Shown here: positions 47,430 through 59,112 of the stretch, piece by piece
Layout of the letters: each line of letters starts with the position of its first letter
Position numbering within the stretch: the first letter of the stretch is position 1
Assembly (NCBI RefSeq): GCF_011075055.1
Contig: NC_058137.1
Location: forward strand, 12,943,463-13,007,462
DNA: 64,000 nt
Reading direction: 5' to 3'
Source of the DNA: Mangifera indica
Taxonomy: Eukaryota; Streptophyta; Magnoliopsida; Sapindales; Anacardiaceae
Position numbers and translations under genes: made by a program
The notes under the pieces: generated by a model
The model's database searches: none
The model's input: only the letters and a program-made list of their open reading frames with translations
What the model was told of the DNA's origin: nothing

Positions 47430-49409
47430 CAAGGACCCAAGGTGATTGGTGCTTCAGGAATCAAGGGCATGTTATTAATGTATGTAAATTTTATTTATCG
47501 TTATTTAGATGAATATTTATTGGTTGGGTAAAATTTCTAAATAAATTTCAATGATCTTGTATAGATGAAATGAGTATAATGTTGACTGTTTGCTTTGACA
47601 GAAGGTGTTTAGGGCTTGCTGAATATCTTTTTCTTATCTCTAAACTCGCCCAAATCTTGGTATCTTTCAAGTTTTTTCTCTAATAAACTTTCAAGTGTAT
47701 CATTTGTCAGAATATATGTTGAAAAATTCATTAATGTTAATAATAATTCAGTGTCAACGAAAGTTGTAAATGTGTTCATTCTATCCTCATAACACTTCCT
47801 TTCCTTCTTTTTGTGCGTATTTGTGGTTAGAATTCGGTATAAATACTACTAAAATATCCATTTGCCCCTTGAAATTACCAAATTATCTAAAGGTGTCAAA
47901 ATGGAAAAGTGTGCTTGTTTTGCTTCAGCGTTTTCTAGACTGGACGCTCATCTTTTATCCAACAAACAACGGCATAAATGATATTGTCCACTATATAAAC
48001 AGACTTTTGGTTAAGGAGATAAGAAATAGCCCCAAAATTCTGACGCTGAAGGTGGTGGATTCTCACTCGGTGGTCGGTGCTGATGACTAGATAGCCCATT
48101 TTGTGGTACAAAAGATGGCGCACTGAGCTGCCCATAACCGACCACACCATTTTTATATATATATATATTTATGCCATTTATCATTGGGATGTAAGTGTGC
48201 TCAAATACCAGTTGTAATAGTTTAGCATCTAAGTAAATATTAATTGACTTTGAACCTAACCAACACAATATAGTTCACTTATAACAGATCTATTTAATTG
48301 AAATTACTCAAAACTCATTCACTCGCATACACTCATTCATCAATAATTTATAAATTCTGAGTTTACACATTCAAGTATACATTTTTAAACGAAGAATTTT
48401 TTCATAAACTATAAAAATAAAAGAAGAAATTTGATTCAAATTACGTAAGGTCAAAAAGGGATGGAGAGTGATATAGAGTTTTTGACTTATAAAATTTTGA
48501 GTTAAAAGTTGCTAATTTAGAGTTTGAGAATTGAGATTGGTTTAGTAAAGTCACATAGTATTACATCTTAGGAAGAACAAGAGTCCACATGTTCACATTC
48601 CCCAAAAGAATTTTAAGCAAGTCTTGATAAATAATGATAGTGGTAGTCACATCCACCATACCATGTCTTGTGAACTCTCTCCATCTTCAAAGGTTCTACC
48701 CTTTCCTCTACCCAAAACACAACTCGCAATTAGGCCAACCCGAAACCCATGTTGGCCTACCCAGCAAAGGCTCTCTTAGCAAGGTCGGTGACGTAGGTGG
48801 AGAATATGGAGCTCATCCAAAACTAGTTGGCTACTGAGTTGTCTAAGAAAACCCTCGAAGAAAGTGAATGAAAATAAAGAAGATTGGTGAAGAGACTAAA
48901 GAGGTTAAAATGATCAATGCAATGAGCAGAGAGAGTGTAGTGGAGGCTATGCATGGGACCACCATATCACAGTCGGTCCCGTGGCAAGGCAGGAGAAGAT
49001 AGAGCCTATAAAGGAGGCGATGTTACTGGTGCTGAGGTCCCTAATGGTTGAATATTGTTGGCTTCCCTAATTTTACCAATATCAATTGAGTTAGGTATTG
49101 GTGCAATTGTTAAATGAATGGTGAGCTTGTGGGGGGTAGAGTGGTTATGGTGCAATTGTCAAAGATCTTTTCACATTTTCATCTGGTAATTTTTATTGAG
49201 GAAAGTAGATAAAACTTAAATATAAACTTAGTATACTATACCAAGAGCATGTGGCTCTTGTCGGCTAGCCCTTTTTGACTTTTCTATTCTGCTTGTGAGC
49301 TTTAGCATCACCATGAAATGTCATTTCTTCCATTATCTCTTTTTTTTTGTTCTTTTCAAACATTTGATGATGATGATAGGCAATTCTATAAACCTAACCA
49401 ATGCGAATA
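47430..49409. other. Downstream intergenic region, no recognised gene
   Basis: Short open frames at 47770-48090 (+) and 48011-48268 (-) overlap each other and show no family resemblance. A slightly GC-richer stretch at 48630-49150 could be an old gene or element fragment but was not recognised on either strand. Confidence 0.35.
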
Positions 49410-49418
49410 TAAATAAAA

Positions 49419-50228
49419 GGCCAAAGGAGTTATTCCCATCCGAGGTATATTATTTTTCTAAGTTTTCATCTTTTAATTTTAAAAATTTTATTTATTCACC
49501 CATCAAAGATTAAAGTTAATGAAACTCTAATATCTTAAAATTTTATTTATTTTTTTCTCCCTAAACCCAAAAAATAAACTATTTTATCCCTAGATCAAGT
49601 TTTAGAAAATAACATTTCCCTCCCTAGTGTTTAATTTTCAAACTCCAAGTCATCGCTGGCAGCCTCTCCCTCTCAACTCTTCTTCTCCCTCCAACGATCT
49701 CTCTCCTCTCATTTAAATGTTCAACCGATGTCGATTGAAGCAAAAAAGACAAAGAGCTTTATTGGGAAGACAATCATCTTCCTAAAAGAAGATGAGTGTC
49801 TTCCTTGTCTTTTTTTGGGAAGACAATCATCTTTCTAGACAAAAATAAGATATTCGTCTTTTCAACTTCAATCGACGTCGACCAAATGTTTAGGTGAGAG
49901 GAGAGAGATAGTCGCAGGGAGAGAAAACATCGAGAGGGAGGGCCACTAACGATAACATCAGAGATAGTGCTGGAGTTTGAAAACTAAACCCTAGGGGGAA
50001 ATGCCATTTTTTAAAATTTGGTTTAGTGAAAAAATGGTTAGTTTTTAGGGTTTATAAGGGAAAAAGGAAATAAAATTTAACTTTATTTTTAATATTACAT
50101 ATGAAATAATAATTTTACTTCTAAAACTAAAAGACTTAACTATTCATGAATAGATAAATAGATTTTCAAAGTTAAGAGATGAGAACTTGGGAAAATAACA
50201 CATTTTGGAGAGAATAAGTCCTTTGACG
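49419..50228. mobile_element. Mutator-like foldback element, copy 4
   Basis: The left end is GGCCAAAGGAGTTATTCCCA and the right end, inverted, CGTCAAAGGACTTATTCTCT. A perfect 9-bp duplication TAAATAAAA lies at 49410-49418 and 50229-50237. Inner arms share 'aaactccaa/ccctagtgtttaattttc' wording in inverted orientation with 'gtttgaaaactaaaccctaggg'. The centre again holds GAAGAC/GTCTTC repeats (49740-49880). It has no coding capacity. Confidence 0.88.
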
Positions 50229-50237
50229 TAAATAAAA

Positions 50238-50599
50238 TTATAATTTATAGTATTTCATATTAAATAGATGTGTTTTAAATAAATGACATTAACGTGAATC
50301 TCCAAAACAATATTTTACAAATTAAACTAGAGTCAAGATAAACAATATCTATTTAATTATATCCTAGTCTTTTCTTAACCATTGAAATGGTATGTGTATC
50401 ATATAACATTTCATCAACTTAATGTATAAGCATCATGTTATATCTAAAAGGCAATGTCATAAATGTGATAGAATATTATCTACACTTCAATGCATTATGA
50501 AGAATAAAATGCTCAAGGTGCTCCCTCTACCAATTTTTTCCATTATTGCATAATGCAAGCTTTATTGATTTTCATCTCAAACTTATGAAGAAAAAAATA
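50238..50599. other. AT-rich stretch between two transposons
   Basis: No genes or repeats were supported here. Confidence 0.4.
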
Positions 50600-50607
50600 C
50601 ATCATAG

Positions 50608-50995
50608 TAGGGCTAGATTTCGAAGCAAGCTTGTTAGAGCTTGAAACGAGTTTTGCTCGAACAAGTCCCAGTCGAGCTTGCCTTAAAAGAGCCAAAGTAC
50701 GAACGGAAGCTTGGATTTTAAGAAAAAACTGAACATGAGCTCGAACCTGAACACAGGTTGAGTGAGTCGAGCTTGGCTGATGATCCGCTCACTCAAATGA
50801 AAAAAATTTTAACTTGGAACAAACGATACTGTTTGTTCCCAAAAATATGAGCTTGAAGCATATTAAAATTATGAAAAAGCTGAACATAAATATGTGTGTA
50901 ACGAGCTCCACGAGTCTGAACATGAGCCTAAGCTTAGGCTCACCGAAAATGAGTCAGGCCCTGTATGGGCTTGGCTCGACTCATATCCAGCCCTA
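50608..50995. mobile_element. hAT-type MITE (388 bp)
   Basis: The termini are TAGGGCTAGAT and, inverted, TAGGGCTGGAT, an 11-bp inverted repeat with one change. Flanks CATCATAG (50600-50607) and GGTCATAG (50996-51003) agree at six of eight bases, consistent with an 8-bp hAT duplication. The inside is rich in GAGCTTG/GAGCTCG motifs (cGAGCTTGgc, gaGCTCGaac), a known style of plant hAT MITEs. It has no transposase. Confidence 0.75.
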
Positions 50996-51003
50996 GGTCA
51001 TAG

Positions 51004-51445
51004 ACAGTGACATTGTCCTCACAATTAATGGTGGTACAAGTGAGGAAAAATAAGGCATTACCTTTTTTTTTTAATTTATAAATGCTTCACTAAGACCTTT
51101 TTTACATGGCCAGAAAGTCAACAAGTCAAGTAAAGATTTTCTTAATCATATGAAGATTTTCCATTTGATAAATGTTGACGAGATTTCTTATCATTAACCG
51201 AACTATAAAAAATCCACAGTCTTGTGTAAATTAGGATATGCGAGTAATGATTAAGATTTGGTAAAAAACCATGATTTCTACTACCTTGTGATGTGAACAA
51301 AGTAAAGAGAAACTGAAGAAAATACAAAATTTTTAATGTGATTTAATCTAATGATCCGAAACCTACATCCATGGATATCTATTAACTATTGCTTACAAGA
51401 TATATCTTGAAAAAAATGTATATAAGAGGGAGGGAGGGTATATCT
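51004..51445. other. Stretch without genes
   Basis: AT-rich. The segment around 51330-51400 (gatccgaaacctacatccatgg) resembles wording at about 31200-31230 and may be an old copia end. No border can be given. Confidence 0.35.
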
Positions 51446-51870
51446 CCTCTCTTTTTTAATTTCTTTTTAAAAAAATCTTTTTTCCTCTCACTACTTGAGA
51501 GAGGAGTCACATTCAAATCTGAATATCAAGAGGTTCCTAATTCAAATATACTTCTAAGGTTTTATTCCTATTCTAATTGAATTAAAAGAGAATATTTGTA
51601 ATAACATGAATTATCTCAATTGGGAAAGAAAAGATGATTTTCCCTTTTTATCACATATGAGAATAAGAAAATTCTTTTGAAAGATTATAAACTAATTTGT
51701 TGTGAAGTGAAGGTCTTTTTGTCACGAGAAAGAAGGTCAATTGGTGTTCCTTGACATGTGATGGATAGAAGATGATTTTCTATCATTGTTCCCACAACTA
51801 GTCGCTAGTCATAGTTGTTTGAGTAGGTCTTTTTGAAGAGATGTTTCTCAGGGTGACATCTTATGGGTAG

Positions 51871-53405
51871 GAGAATATCGTATAATAATTTTCCCTCATT
51901 TCTTGGAGTGCAAAAAGGACATTAAGAACTTCATTTATTGATAGTGCCATATCAGAAATTACAAAATCTTTTTTATAAAGATATCTTAGCCAATATAATT
52001 ATAACCTTGTACATTTTGAGCCATGCATCAATCTTGTTGTTTCACTTTTTTCATGAAATATGATTGGACATGTATTCACAAGATTATTGTCATGTGTCTA
52101 GGGATTGTGTTGAATGGCTAGGATTGGTCTCTATTTTGCCTCTAATTTGATTATAAAATGATAGTGGTTGGCACAAGTCTCTCATATTTCAAACACTTCT
52201 ATCTTTGTTTGTAATCCTCATATATATGTATCAAAGGCATTTAGCTTTTTCTCTTACAAGTTTATTTTTGAGTTAAGATTAACAAAACCCTAGTGTTTTA
52301 TAAAAAAAAATAATAATAACAAGAATTGAGAAGAAAGATAGAGATTTGATCACTATGAGGGGACTAACTTCCAATTTGATCACTTTGAGGGGATGAACCT
52401 CAAAATTGGCCAAAGGCTTTGAATTATATTTTTATTACTTATTTTTTGAAAAATAGCCAAAAGACATTCCATATATATAGAGATTCTAATCCTTAATCAA
52501 CTAGAATTTCTAATCCTTAAAGGAAATAAATAATAAAAGAAAATATAACACTAATAATTCTATTATAATTAGGATTAAAATCCTTAAAATTAGGTTTCAA
52601 ATCTCTAAAATAGTTGTCTTCAAGGTTGAGTGACAATGAATCCTAGAAACTCCTTCTCCAATGACTTGTAGGACGCCCAAGTTGTAATTGGATTAACCTA
52701 ATTAGGTTTTAGGTTAGGTCTAATTATTGGGCTTGATTTTAATTGTAAAGGGATTAGACTAGGTTTCTCATTTGATAATTTTCTATCTAAAACTCTTTCA
52801 CACTGAATTTCCTTGTTCGTATAAGGGTATCCAGATTTGTGAAGATAAGGAAGAAATTGAAGAGGATTTCATCAAATTATGGTCTCAATTATGTTAGATT
52901 TAACTATAATTACAATAATTAAGTTGATTGAGTTTTTGGCCAGTGGGAGAGTTTTTCATTATTTTAGCCCTTTTATGTTTCAATTTTTGTTAGTTTCAGC
53001 CAATTTGATAAAGCCCTAATTATGTAGTATTGGGATTATATCTTTTGATCAATTGAAGAGCCTTTGCATAAATTGGTGATAGACTTTTCACGAAGGTAAA
53101 TGGAATCTCCCTTCTCCTCCTTAAAATTTGTATATTCTTGGATTTAAGTGGAGTTGATTTCTACACATGTTGATGTCCAAAGTTTTATGCAAAGTTGTTA
53201 TGTATGTGCCTCTTGTTAAGTTGTATATGATGAATAAAATGTATAAGAATATGTAAAAAGCATGAACATTTATGGTTTTGTGTAAAATTAGGAATGAAAA
53301 TCAATTTTAAGGTTTGAAGAAGAGATTAGAGGTATTCAAATGTTATTAGCAAGAAGAATCCACTGAGGATTAAGCTTAAATTAGAGATACAACTATTATT
53401 GTAAC
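51871..53405. other. Unassigned 1.5-kb segment inside or next to the copia 3' LTR
   Basis: No genes. It contains a short direct repeat GATCACT-TGAGGGGA (52350 and 52378) and several 'ctaattaggtt' stretches. It may be the 5' part of a long LTR or a nested non-autonomous insert. Confidence 0.35.
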
Positions 53406-53419
53406 ATCCCCCTTCAGAC

Positions 53420-54960
53420 TCAAGAGGGTTGTATTGAAACAATCTTGAGTTTAGATACCAATTCTAAAAAATGACCAAGAGGATGAGCCTTAGTGAAAAT
53501 GTCAGCTAATTGATTAGTGGAGGGAACAAATTGAAGTGTCATAGTGCCTTGTCAAATATGATGTCGAATGAAATGACAATAAATCTTGATGTGTTTGCTG
53601 CACTCATGAAAGACATCATTGTGAGAAATTTTAATTGCACTTTGGTTGTCATAATAAAGAGTAATGGAACAAGTGTGAACAACACCTATATCCTCTAAAA
53701 ACCATCAAAGTCAAAGAAGCTCATCAGTTGTATCTGTAACAACTCTATATTCTGTTTCGATGCTAGAGTAAGAAACTACTATTTGTTTCTTGCCTCACCA
53801 AGAAATCAAATAGTCATCTAAAAGAAAACAAAATCCAATAATAGAGTACCTATCAGTTGGATCCCTAACTCAATCAACATCTAAATAAGCACATAACTGT
53901 AAGGAAAAATTAGTTGAAAAATGTAAACCATTAAAGATAGTTCTTTTGACATAATGAAGGATGTGAAAAATAGTTGCATAATAAGTAGAGCAAAAGGGTA
54001 GACATAAATAGACTAACTATATAAACAACTAAGCAATATCAGGATGAGTGATAATAAGATAGATTAAACTATCAATCAATTGTTAGTAACGAGTAGAATA
54101 AAAAAAAACAGTACCATATGTTGAAGTAAGACGAACTTTATGATCTTACTATTTGTCAACCCCACTTAAGAAATAAGGTCGAATGTATACTTAGCTTGAG
54201 AGGTATAAGAACCATCAGCAGAATATGTGACTTCTAACCTCAAAAAATAATTAAGAGATCTCAAATCTTTCATTTCGAATGATTAACATAGATATTTCTT
54301 TAGATTTGTAATACTGATATTATTATATCTAGTAATAATCATATCATCAACATAAAACAATAAGAGAGTAATGTCATTGTCAGTTTTGTGAATGAAAAAA
54401 GCTAAATCATAGTTGTATTGAATTGTGAAAACCAAACACAAGAAGCTTGCTTAAGACCATTTAATGATCATCAAAGATGACAATCTTTATTGGGTGGATG
54501 GTCATAGCTAGGTAGTGGTTGCATAGAGACTTCTTTAGAAAGATCACCATTAAGAAAAATATTCTTGATATTCATTTGAAAAAGATTCCATTTTCTAGCA
54601 ACAACAATGGCAACAAGACTATGAACTGATGTTAATCGAGCAACTAGAGGAAAAGTCTCCTCATAATCAATTTAATATTCTTGGGTATAGCCTTAAGCTA
54701 CAAGACCTGTTTTATATCATTCAATGGTCCCATCAGAGTGAGTTTTAATCTTGTAAATCCATTTATATCTAACCAAAGACTTGTTTAGAGGAAGGTCAAC
54801 TAAATCCCAAGTTTGAGTTTTCTCCAATGCTTGCGATTCTTCTGTCATAACTTACTACCAAATAGGATTAGAGGAAGCCTCACGAAAAGTGTGAGGCTTA
54901 TAAATAGAATTAGATGTGGAATAACAAAAATAATCTTGAAGATGAATAGGAGTTTTTCTT
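53420..54960 (-). pseudogene. Reverse transcriptase and RNase H of the decayed minus-strand copia
   Basis: Minus-strand blocks from right to left: WDLVDLPLNKSLVRYKWIYK, TFPLVARLTSVHSLVAIV, WNLFQMNIKNIFLNGDL, FYVDDMIITRYN (YVDD intact, ~54340), FEMKDLRSLNYFLRLEV and the RNase H pieces ASKQNIELLQIQ and LYYDNQSAIKISHNDVFHE with KHIKIYCHFIR (~53560-53680), ending NQLADIFTKAHP. Numerous stops occur. Confidence 0.82.
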
Positions 54961-56070
54961 GATTAGATTTTCAAAGGAAAGTGGAGTGACTAGATCAATA
55001 AATGTAGCAGAAGATAAATTATAATGAGAAGAGGAAGAATGATGATTTAGAAAGGCTTGAAAATCATGCATAGAAAATGGCATGTCAATTGGTGAGGAAT
55101 CGGTAGCAATAACGGATACAATAGGAGCATTAGAATTGACAACAATAACAGTAGGAGCAGCAAAATGTGGAGTATTTCAAAATTATGAAAATCTAACTCA
55201 AACAGTGGTAAAATAGAAAGATTGTGTTTGAGCAAACTTTTAACACTCTAAAATATGATGATTGGGTTTTTTGTAATAACGACATTCATTAAAGCCATTA
55301 GATCAAACCTTAGGTACAGGTGTAACTCCAATAACCGTTAGAGTAGAATGAACATTAGAAACTACTAAAACTATGTCACCACATTGGGAGTGTAAAGATC
55401 CAAGACAATTTTCTTCTAAAACTAATTGAGTAATTGTTTGATCGAAGGTCAATAATGGTACCACATGTAACAAGAAGCCTTAAGTATGCTCAAATTCATT
55501 TCATAAAGCTATTAAAAATTGAATCAATTGCTCTTAATTCCTGTATTTCTAAAATTTTTGTGCATCTTCAATGTTATCCCAAATAGGTTTTGAAATAGCA
55601 ATTTGATCCCAAACAAAACGTATTTGAGCGCAAAAATCTTGGACAAATTGACTTGGCTCTTCAGTCATACGATGAAGAACACTTTGCAGGTGATATCAAA
55701 AAGTCAAATCACTTATGACATAACGTTTTTTCAACATGTCCTAAATTTCCTTTGCAGATTGATAATAACCAAATTTTTCATAAATTATGGGAATTGATGT
55801 ATTTCGAAACCAAGTAAAGATTTTATGGTTTTTGCAATCCCAATCTTCAAGACTTTCCCTATATTTAACATTGGCTTCCTCCATACCTTGATTTGGGGCT
55901 TTGATATTGCCAGTAACAATTCTCCACAATTTTTGGCCTTTTAGAAAGCTAGACATAGCTTGGGACCAAGTGACATAATTTGTGTCATTCAAGAGAATAT
56001 CAAATGGTATGGATACATCAGATCGTCCTTTAACAGCTAACATGATTTCAAGAGAAATCAGGAAAATCAA
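54961..56070 (-). pseudogene. gag of the decayed minus-strand copia
   Basis: The frame at 56070-55741 reads FDILLNDTNYVTWSQAMSSF, LKGQKLWRIVTGNIKAP and FTWFRNTSIPIIYEKFGYY, a UBN2-type copia gag. After a frame change come VLHRMTEEPSQFVQDF and, near 55255, a zinc knuckle CRYYKKPNHHILEC in which the second cysteine is tyrosine. A serine-rich linker (HHSSSSHYNLSS) follows and leads into RT without protease or integrase. Confidence 0.8.
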
Positions 56071-56590
56071 GTGGGGACGAGAAAAGAAAAAAAATGAGAA
56101 GACACTGAAGATAGTAAATGAATGAAATGGTTGCCAAAAGGAAAAAAAAATTGTGCAAAACCAAGGGTTGAAGTGGTTTTACATAGGCTTTGATGCCATG
56201 ATTTCTTTTTGTTTCTTTTTTTCTCTCGGTCTTTTATATTTATAAGAGCAGAGGTTACAGTCAAATATGAATATCTAGAGGTTCTTAATTCAAATATGAC
56301 TCTAAGGATTTAATTATATTTTACTTGTATTCAAAGGGATTATTTATAATAACAAAATTATCCTGATTAGAAAGTAAAAGATAGTTTTCCTTTATTGTCA
56401 TGAAGGAAAAGAGAAAAATCCTTTTGAAAGATTCTAAACGAATTTGTCACGTCTTCTTGCTACTACAAGATAGAAGATTTATTTGTATTCCTTAAAATGT
56501 GACAAAGGATGTTTTTCGATCGTTGATCTTATAACTAGTCACTAGTTGTGATTATATGTTTCTTTGAAGAGATATTTTCATTTTGGTTAC

Positions 56591-57149
56591 TTTTTTTTTA
56601 CATTGTTTTTGGTTTAAGTTGATCTACTTGATAGAATCAAAATTAAATGAGTATTGGTCGCCAAAACCCACATTCAATTCAATTGACACAACATAAAGTT
56701 TTAGACATATTGCATTAAGGGTTTACTCAATCAACAAAACTCTGTGCATTTAAAATAAATAATAATTTAGTTATTAACGATAGTATGTTATCATATAATT
56801 GTATAATTTTTAATTAAAAATAAAGTAATACTCAATCAATAACACATTATCATTGGTACTTAAATTAATACTCATTATATGTGTACATATCATCATTATT
56901 ACTCAATAGCAATAAACTATTAAAAATACAATGGACATAAGAAAATAACATATTGTAAAAAAAAAAATTAAATATCACTTTATTATTACAAATTTTGTGA
57001 AATACACTTAAAATAGCTCTTAATATTGTAACCAAAACATTAATTTCAAAATCAACATGAAATGTAATTGCAATATGAGCATCAATATGCCAAGGATCAC
57101 ACATCAATTAATTTGTTGACAAATTCTCACATTCTAAGTTTCAAAATAA
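56591..57149. other. AT-rich junction between copia and pararetroviral DNA
   Basis: Very AT-rich, with no convincing coding sequence. The left border of the viral DNA cannot be fixed more closely than about 57100-57180. Confidence 0.4.
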
Positions 57150-57159
57150 TCAATTTTTT

Positions 57160-58446
57160 ATCTATCATTGCCAAAGGGCAGGAAAAAGGAACGAAAGATT
57201 TACAAGAAAAGTTTAGCTATATAGAGAAATGCGATATTCCTAAAAACTTGAAGCTTACTAGAGACAGCAGAGCAATATTAGAAGACCTGGACATTCAATA
57301 CCGTATAGCCCTAGCTATGGGACAAGGCGAAGTGGAACTCGGGCAGATATTACAAAAACTATCCAATAGGCTAGCTTGCCTTGAAACAGATAGGATTTAT
57401 TACGAATAAGAAGAACTCTTAGGAGGATCTGTTCTTCGAAAACAACTACTTTTAAAGTCTAAACTACTCAGAGATATAACAGATTTTGAAATGTCTTATC
57501 TCAAAATAGTCACTTTAAAAGGATTAATAACATCTCTAAAAGAAAAAGACAAAAAAGATCTTCAAGAAGGATTTTTTGTGTTCTCAGATGAATTTATAGA
57601 ATTACATGTTCCATGAAAACTTTTTCAGAGAGAATTTTACTGATCATTTCTGAAAAAAGGATAGATAGATGTAATTGAGATTAACGTACAGGAAGAGATG
57701 GTGAACCCCGAAATACCAGACATTGTTAAACAAGAACTTTATGTATTTGACAAAAGAATTCATATGTTTACTTGTGTGATAACTTCGTCGGTTCAGAAAG
57801 ATGACAATGTGCAACCTGTACAAATCTAGGAATTTGTTGTAAGAGAACCATGGTATAACATAATGGTTCGTAAAAGGTCTAAATGGGACAGATGGTACTG
57901 CAACAACTTTATGAACTTAACAAGGTAGATAGATACTGGACAAGACTACATATAGTAAAGTTACTAATGGCCTAATCTAGGTTAGAAGAACTCTTGAGGA
58001 AAAATGAAATAGTGTATATCGACAAAAGGATAACAGTTATCTTGTCAATGAAATACGCAAGAGCTCCAGATACTTTATTTAAGGAAAATCGAGCCCAAAT
58101 ACAAGATATGGTTGAAGGGTTTAAAAAATATATCTAACTAGGCTCTAATTAAAAATACAAGGGATATACTTCGGCTTGTTATCACTCAAAAGGTTGAAAC
58201 ACAGGCCTAAATTGTAAAAGCCTAACCAAAGGAAGAAAGAAACTTTTGAGATTTCATGGACTCATTAGATCAACTTATAGAATAAGCCTAAGAAGAGGGA
58301 GATCTGCTCAACCTAAAAGCAAAAATAGCAGCACGTGTAAATGCATTGTGTATCAAATATGCAAAATACAAGTGGAAAGCAAAGATAAGAGATCAAAAGA
58401 AGAGATGATGCCAACACTTGTCGACACTCTGAAGATGAACGATTAA
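57160..58446 (+). pseudogene. Pararetroviral ORF at the transactivator position, unassigned
   Basis: Reading frames cover about 1.28 kb, broken by a dozen or so stops. The best pieces are 57068-57409 (DLQEKFSYIEKC, then a coiled-coil-like segment) and fragments with LKEKDKKDLQEGFFVFSDEF, FVVREPWYNIMVRKRSKW and LSMKYARAPDTLF. I do not recognise a defined domain. Its place just before the promoter and primer site is where cavemo-, solendo- and caulimoviruses carry the translational transactivator, and the length is near that of such proteins. The function is inference from position only. Confidence 0.5.
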
Positions 58447-58631
58447 TAAAGCGCCACTTAGAATTTACTATTAAAAAGCATGTAAAACGTGACTGACATA
58501 TAAGAGACTAAAACCCCAATGCTCAGAACACGCGGTTGTCTTGTTGCGTCGGTTGGAGTACAATTATTTAATACTTTTACTATGCTCTCAACAAATTCAA
58601 AATTGTTTGAAATTCGGAAGCTTTTCTCTTT

Positions 58632-58640
58632 TATAAATAG
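58632..58640 (+). promoter_or_regulatory. TATA box of the pararetroviral promoter
   Basis: TATAAATAG sits in a pyrimidine-rich context (CTTTTCTCTT before it), about 30 bases upstream of an expected start near 58662. Confidence 0.7.
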
Positions 58641-58683
58641 AAGGGACTTTGCTAAGTATTTGTAAGAGTGGTGTAAAAGTGAA

Positions 58684-58706
58684 TATATATATATATATAT
58701 ATATAT
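58684..58706. repeat. (AT)n run in the pararetroviral leader
   Basis: An alternating AT stretch of about 23 bases lies between the predicted start and the poly(A) signal. It is prone to length change. Confidence 0.9.
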
Positions 58707-58838
58707 CTCTGAACTTGCTCAAAACTTCGAGAAACAAGGTATTTTATAACTTAACTCTTTCAACTATTCCTATTTATATTATGTTTATGCATTTAATAAT
58801 ATAAATAGCTCGTTTTATGTTAATGAATGCATATCATT

Positions 58839-58844
58839 AATAAA
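58839..58844 (+). terminator. Poly(A) signal of the pararetroviral transcript
   Basis: AATAAA lies downstream of the TATA box and upstream of the primer site, the position used by plant pararetroviruses. Confidence 0.6.
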
Positions 58845-58938
58845 ACTTGACTAATATGTTATGATTGTTATTAATTACTATTATTTTAATTAGGTTCATA
58901 ACATATGATAAATAGTGAAATTGGTGAAGAGATCATTA

Positions 58939-58955
58939 TGGTATCAGAGGCATGG
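58939..58955 (+). promoter_or_regulatory. Minus-strand primer binding site (initiator tRNA-Met)
   Basis: TGGTATCAGAGGCATGG matches the 17 bases complementary to plant initiator tRNA-Met at 16 positions (one C to G change). In Caulimoviridae this site conventionally marks nucleotide 1 of the circular map. Confidence 0.88.
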
Positions 58956-59112
58956 TAGAATGATAACCAATTTCATTAATAATAATTTTATTTGAAGCAT
59001 GAATTTCAGAACATCATTGTTGGATGTTAGAAATTCTGTTGTTATAAAATTATTATAATAATGATCTAATCAGAAACAGTTGTATTAACCAAAATTGTTT
59101 TCATTTAGACCA

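Larger units (their letters stand above)
51446..56590 (-). mobile_element. Decayed Ty1/copia element (minus strand) with internal deletion
   Basis: Matching LTR-like segments lie at about 51446-51870 and 56200-56590 (AATATCAAGAGGTTCCTAAT versus AATATCTAGAGGTTCTTAAT, and GAAGAGATGTTTCTC versus GAAGAGATATTTTCA). Read right to left the inside has a PBS (GGCATCAAAGCC, ~56183-56195), gag, zinc knuckle, then directly RT and RNase H, and a PPT plus LTR start at 53406 (AAGGGGGA then TGTTACAATA). Protease and integrase are missing. The region 51870-53405 is not matched in the right LTR and is either the rest of a long LTR or a later insertion. Confidence 0.78.
58447..59112 (+). promoter_or_regulatory. 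Pararetroviral intergenic control region
   Basis: A 665-base gap without coding sequence holds, in order, a TATA box, an AT microsatellite, a poly(A) signal and the minus-strand primer site. In caulimovirids the poly(A) signal lies just downstream of the transcription start, so the full-length RNA is terminally redundant. The 177-base spacing between the predicted start (~58662) and AATAAA fits that arrangement. Confidence 0.78.

Noticed and set aside
47770..48268. Open frames of 106 (+) and 85 (-) codons
   Set aside because: They overlap on opposite strands, show no recognisable family, and the base composition is like the surrounding spacer.
48634..48837. Proline- and glycine-rich 67-codon frame
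   Set aside because: It looks a little gene-like but gave no recognisable protein on either strand and has no neighbouring exons.
57068..57150. Viral coding start at 57068
   Set aside because: The first 30 or so residues of this frame look like AT-rich spacer. Virus-like composition begins only around 57150-57180.
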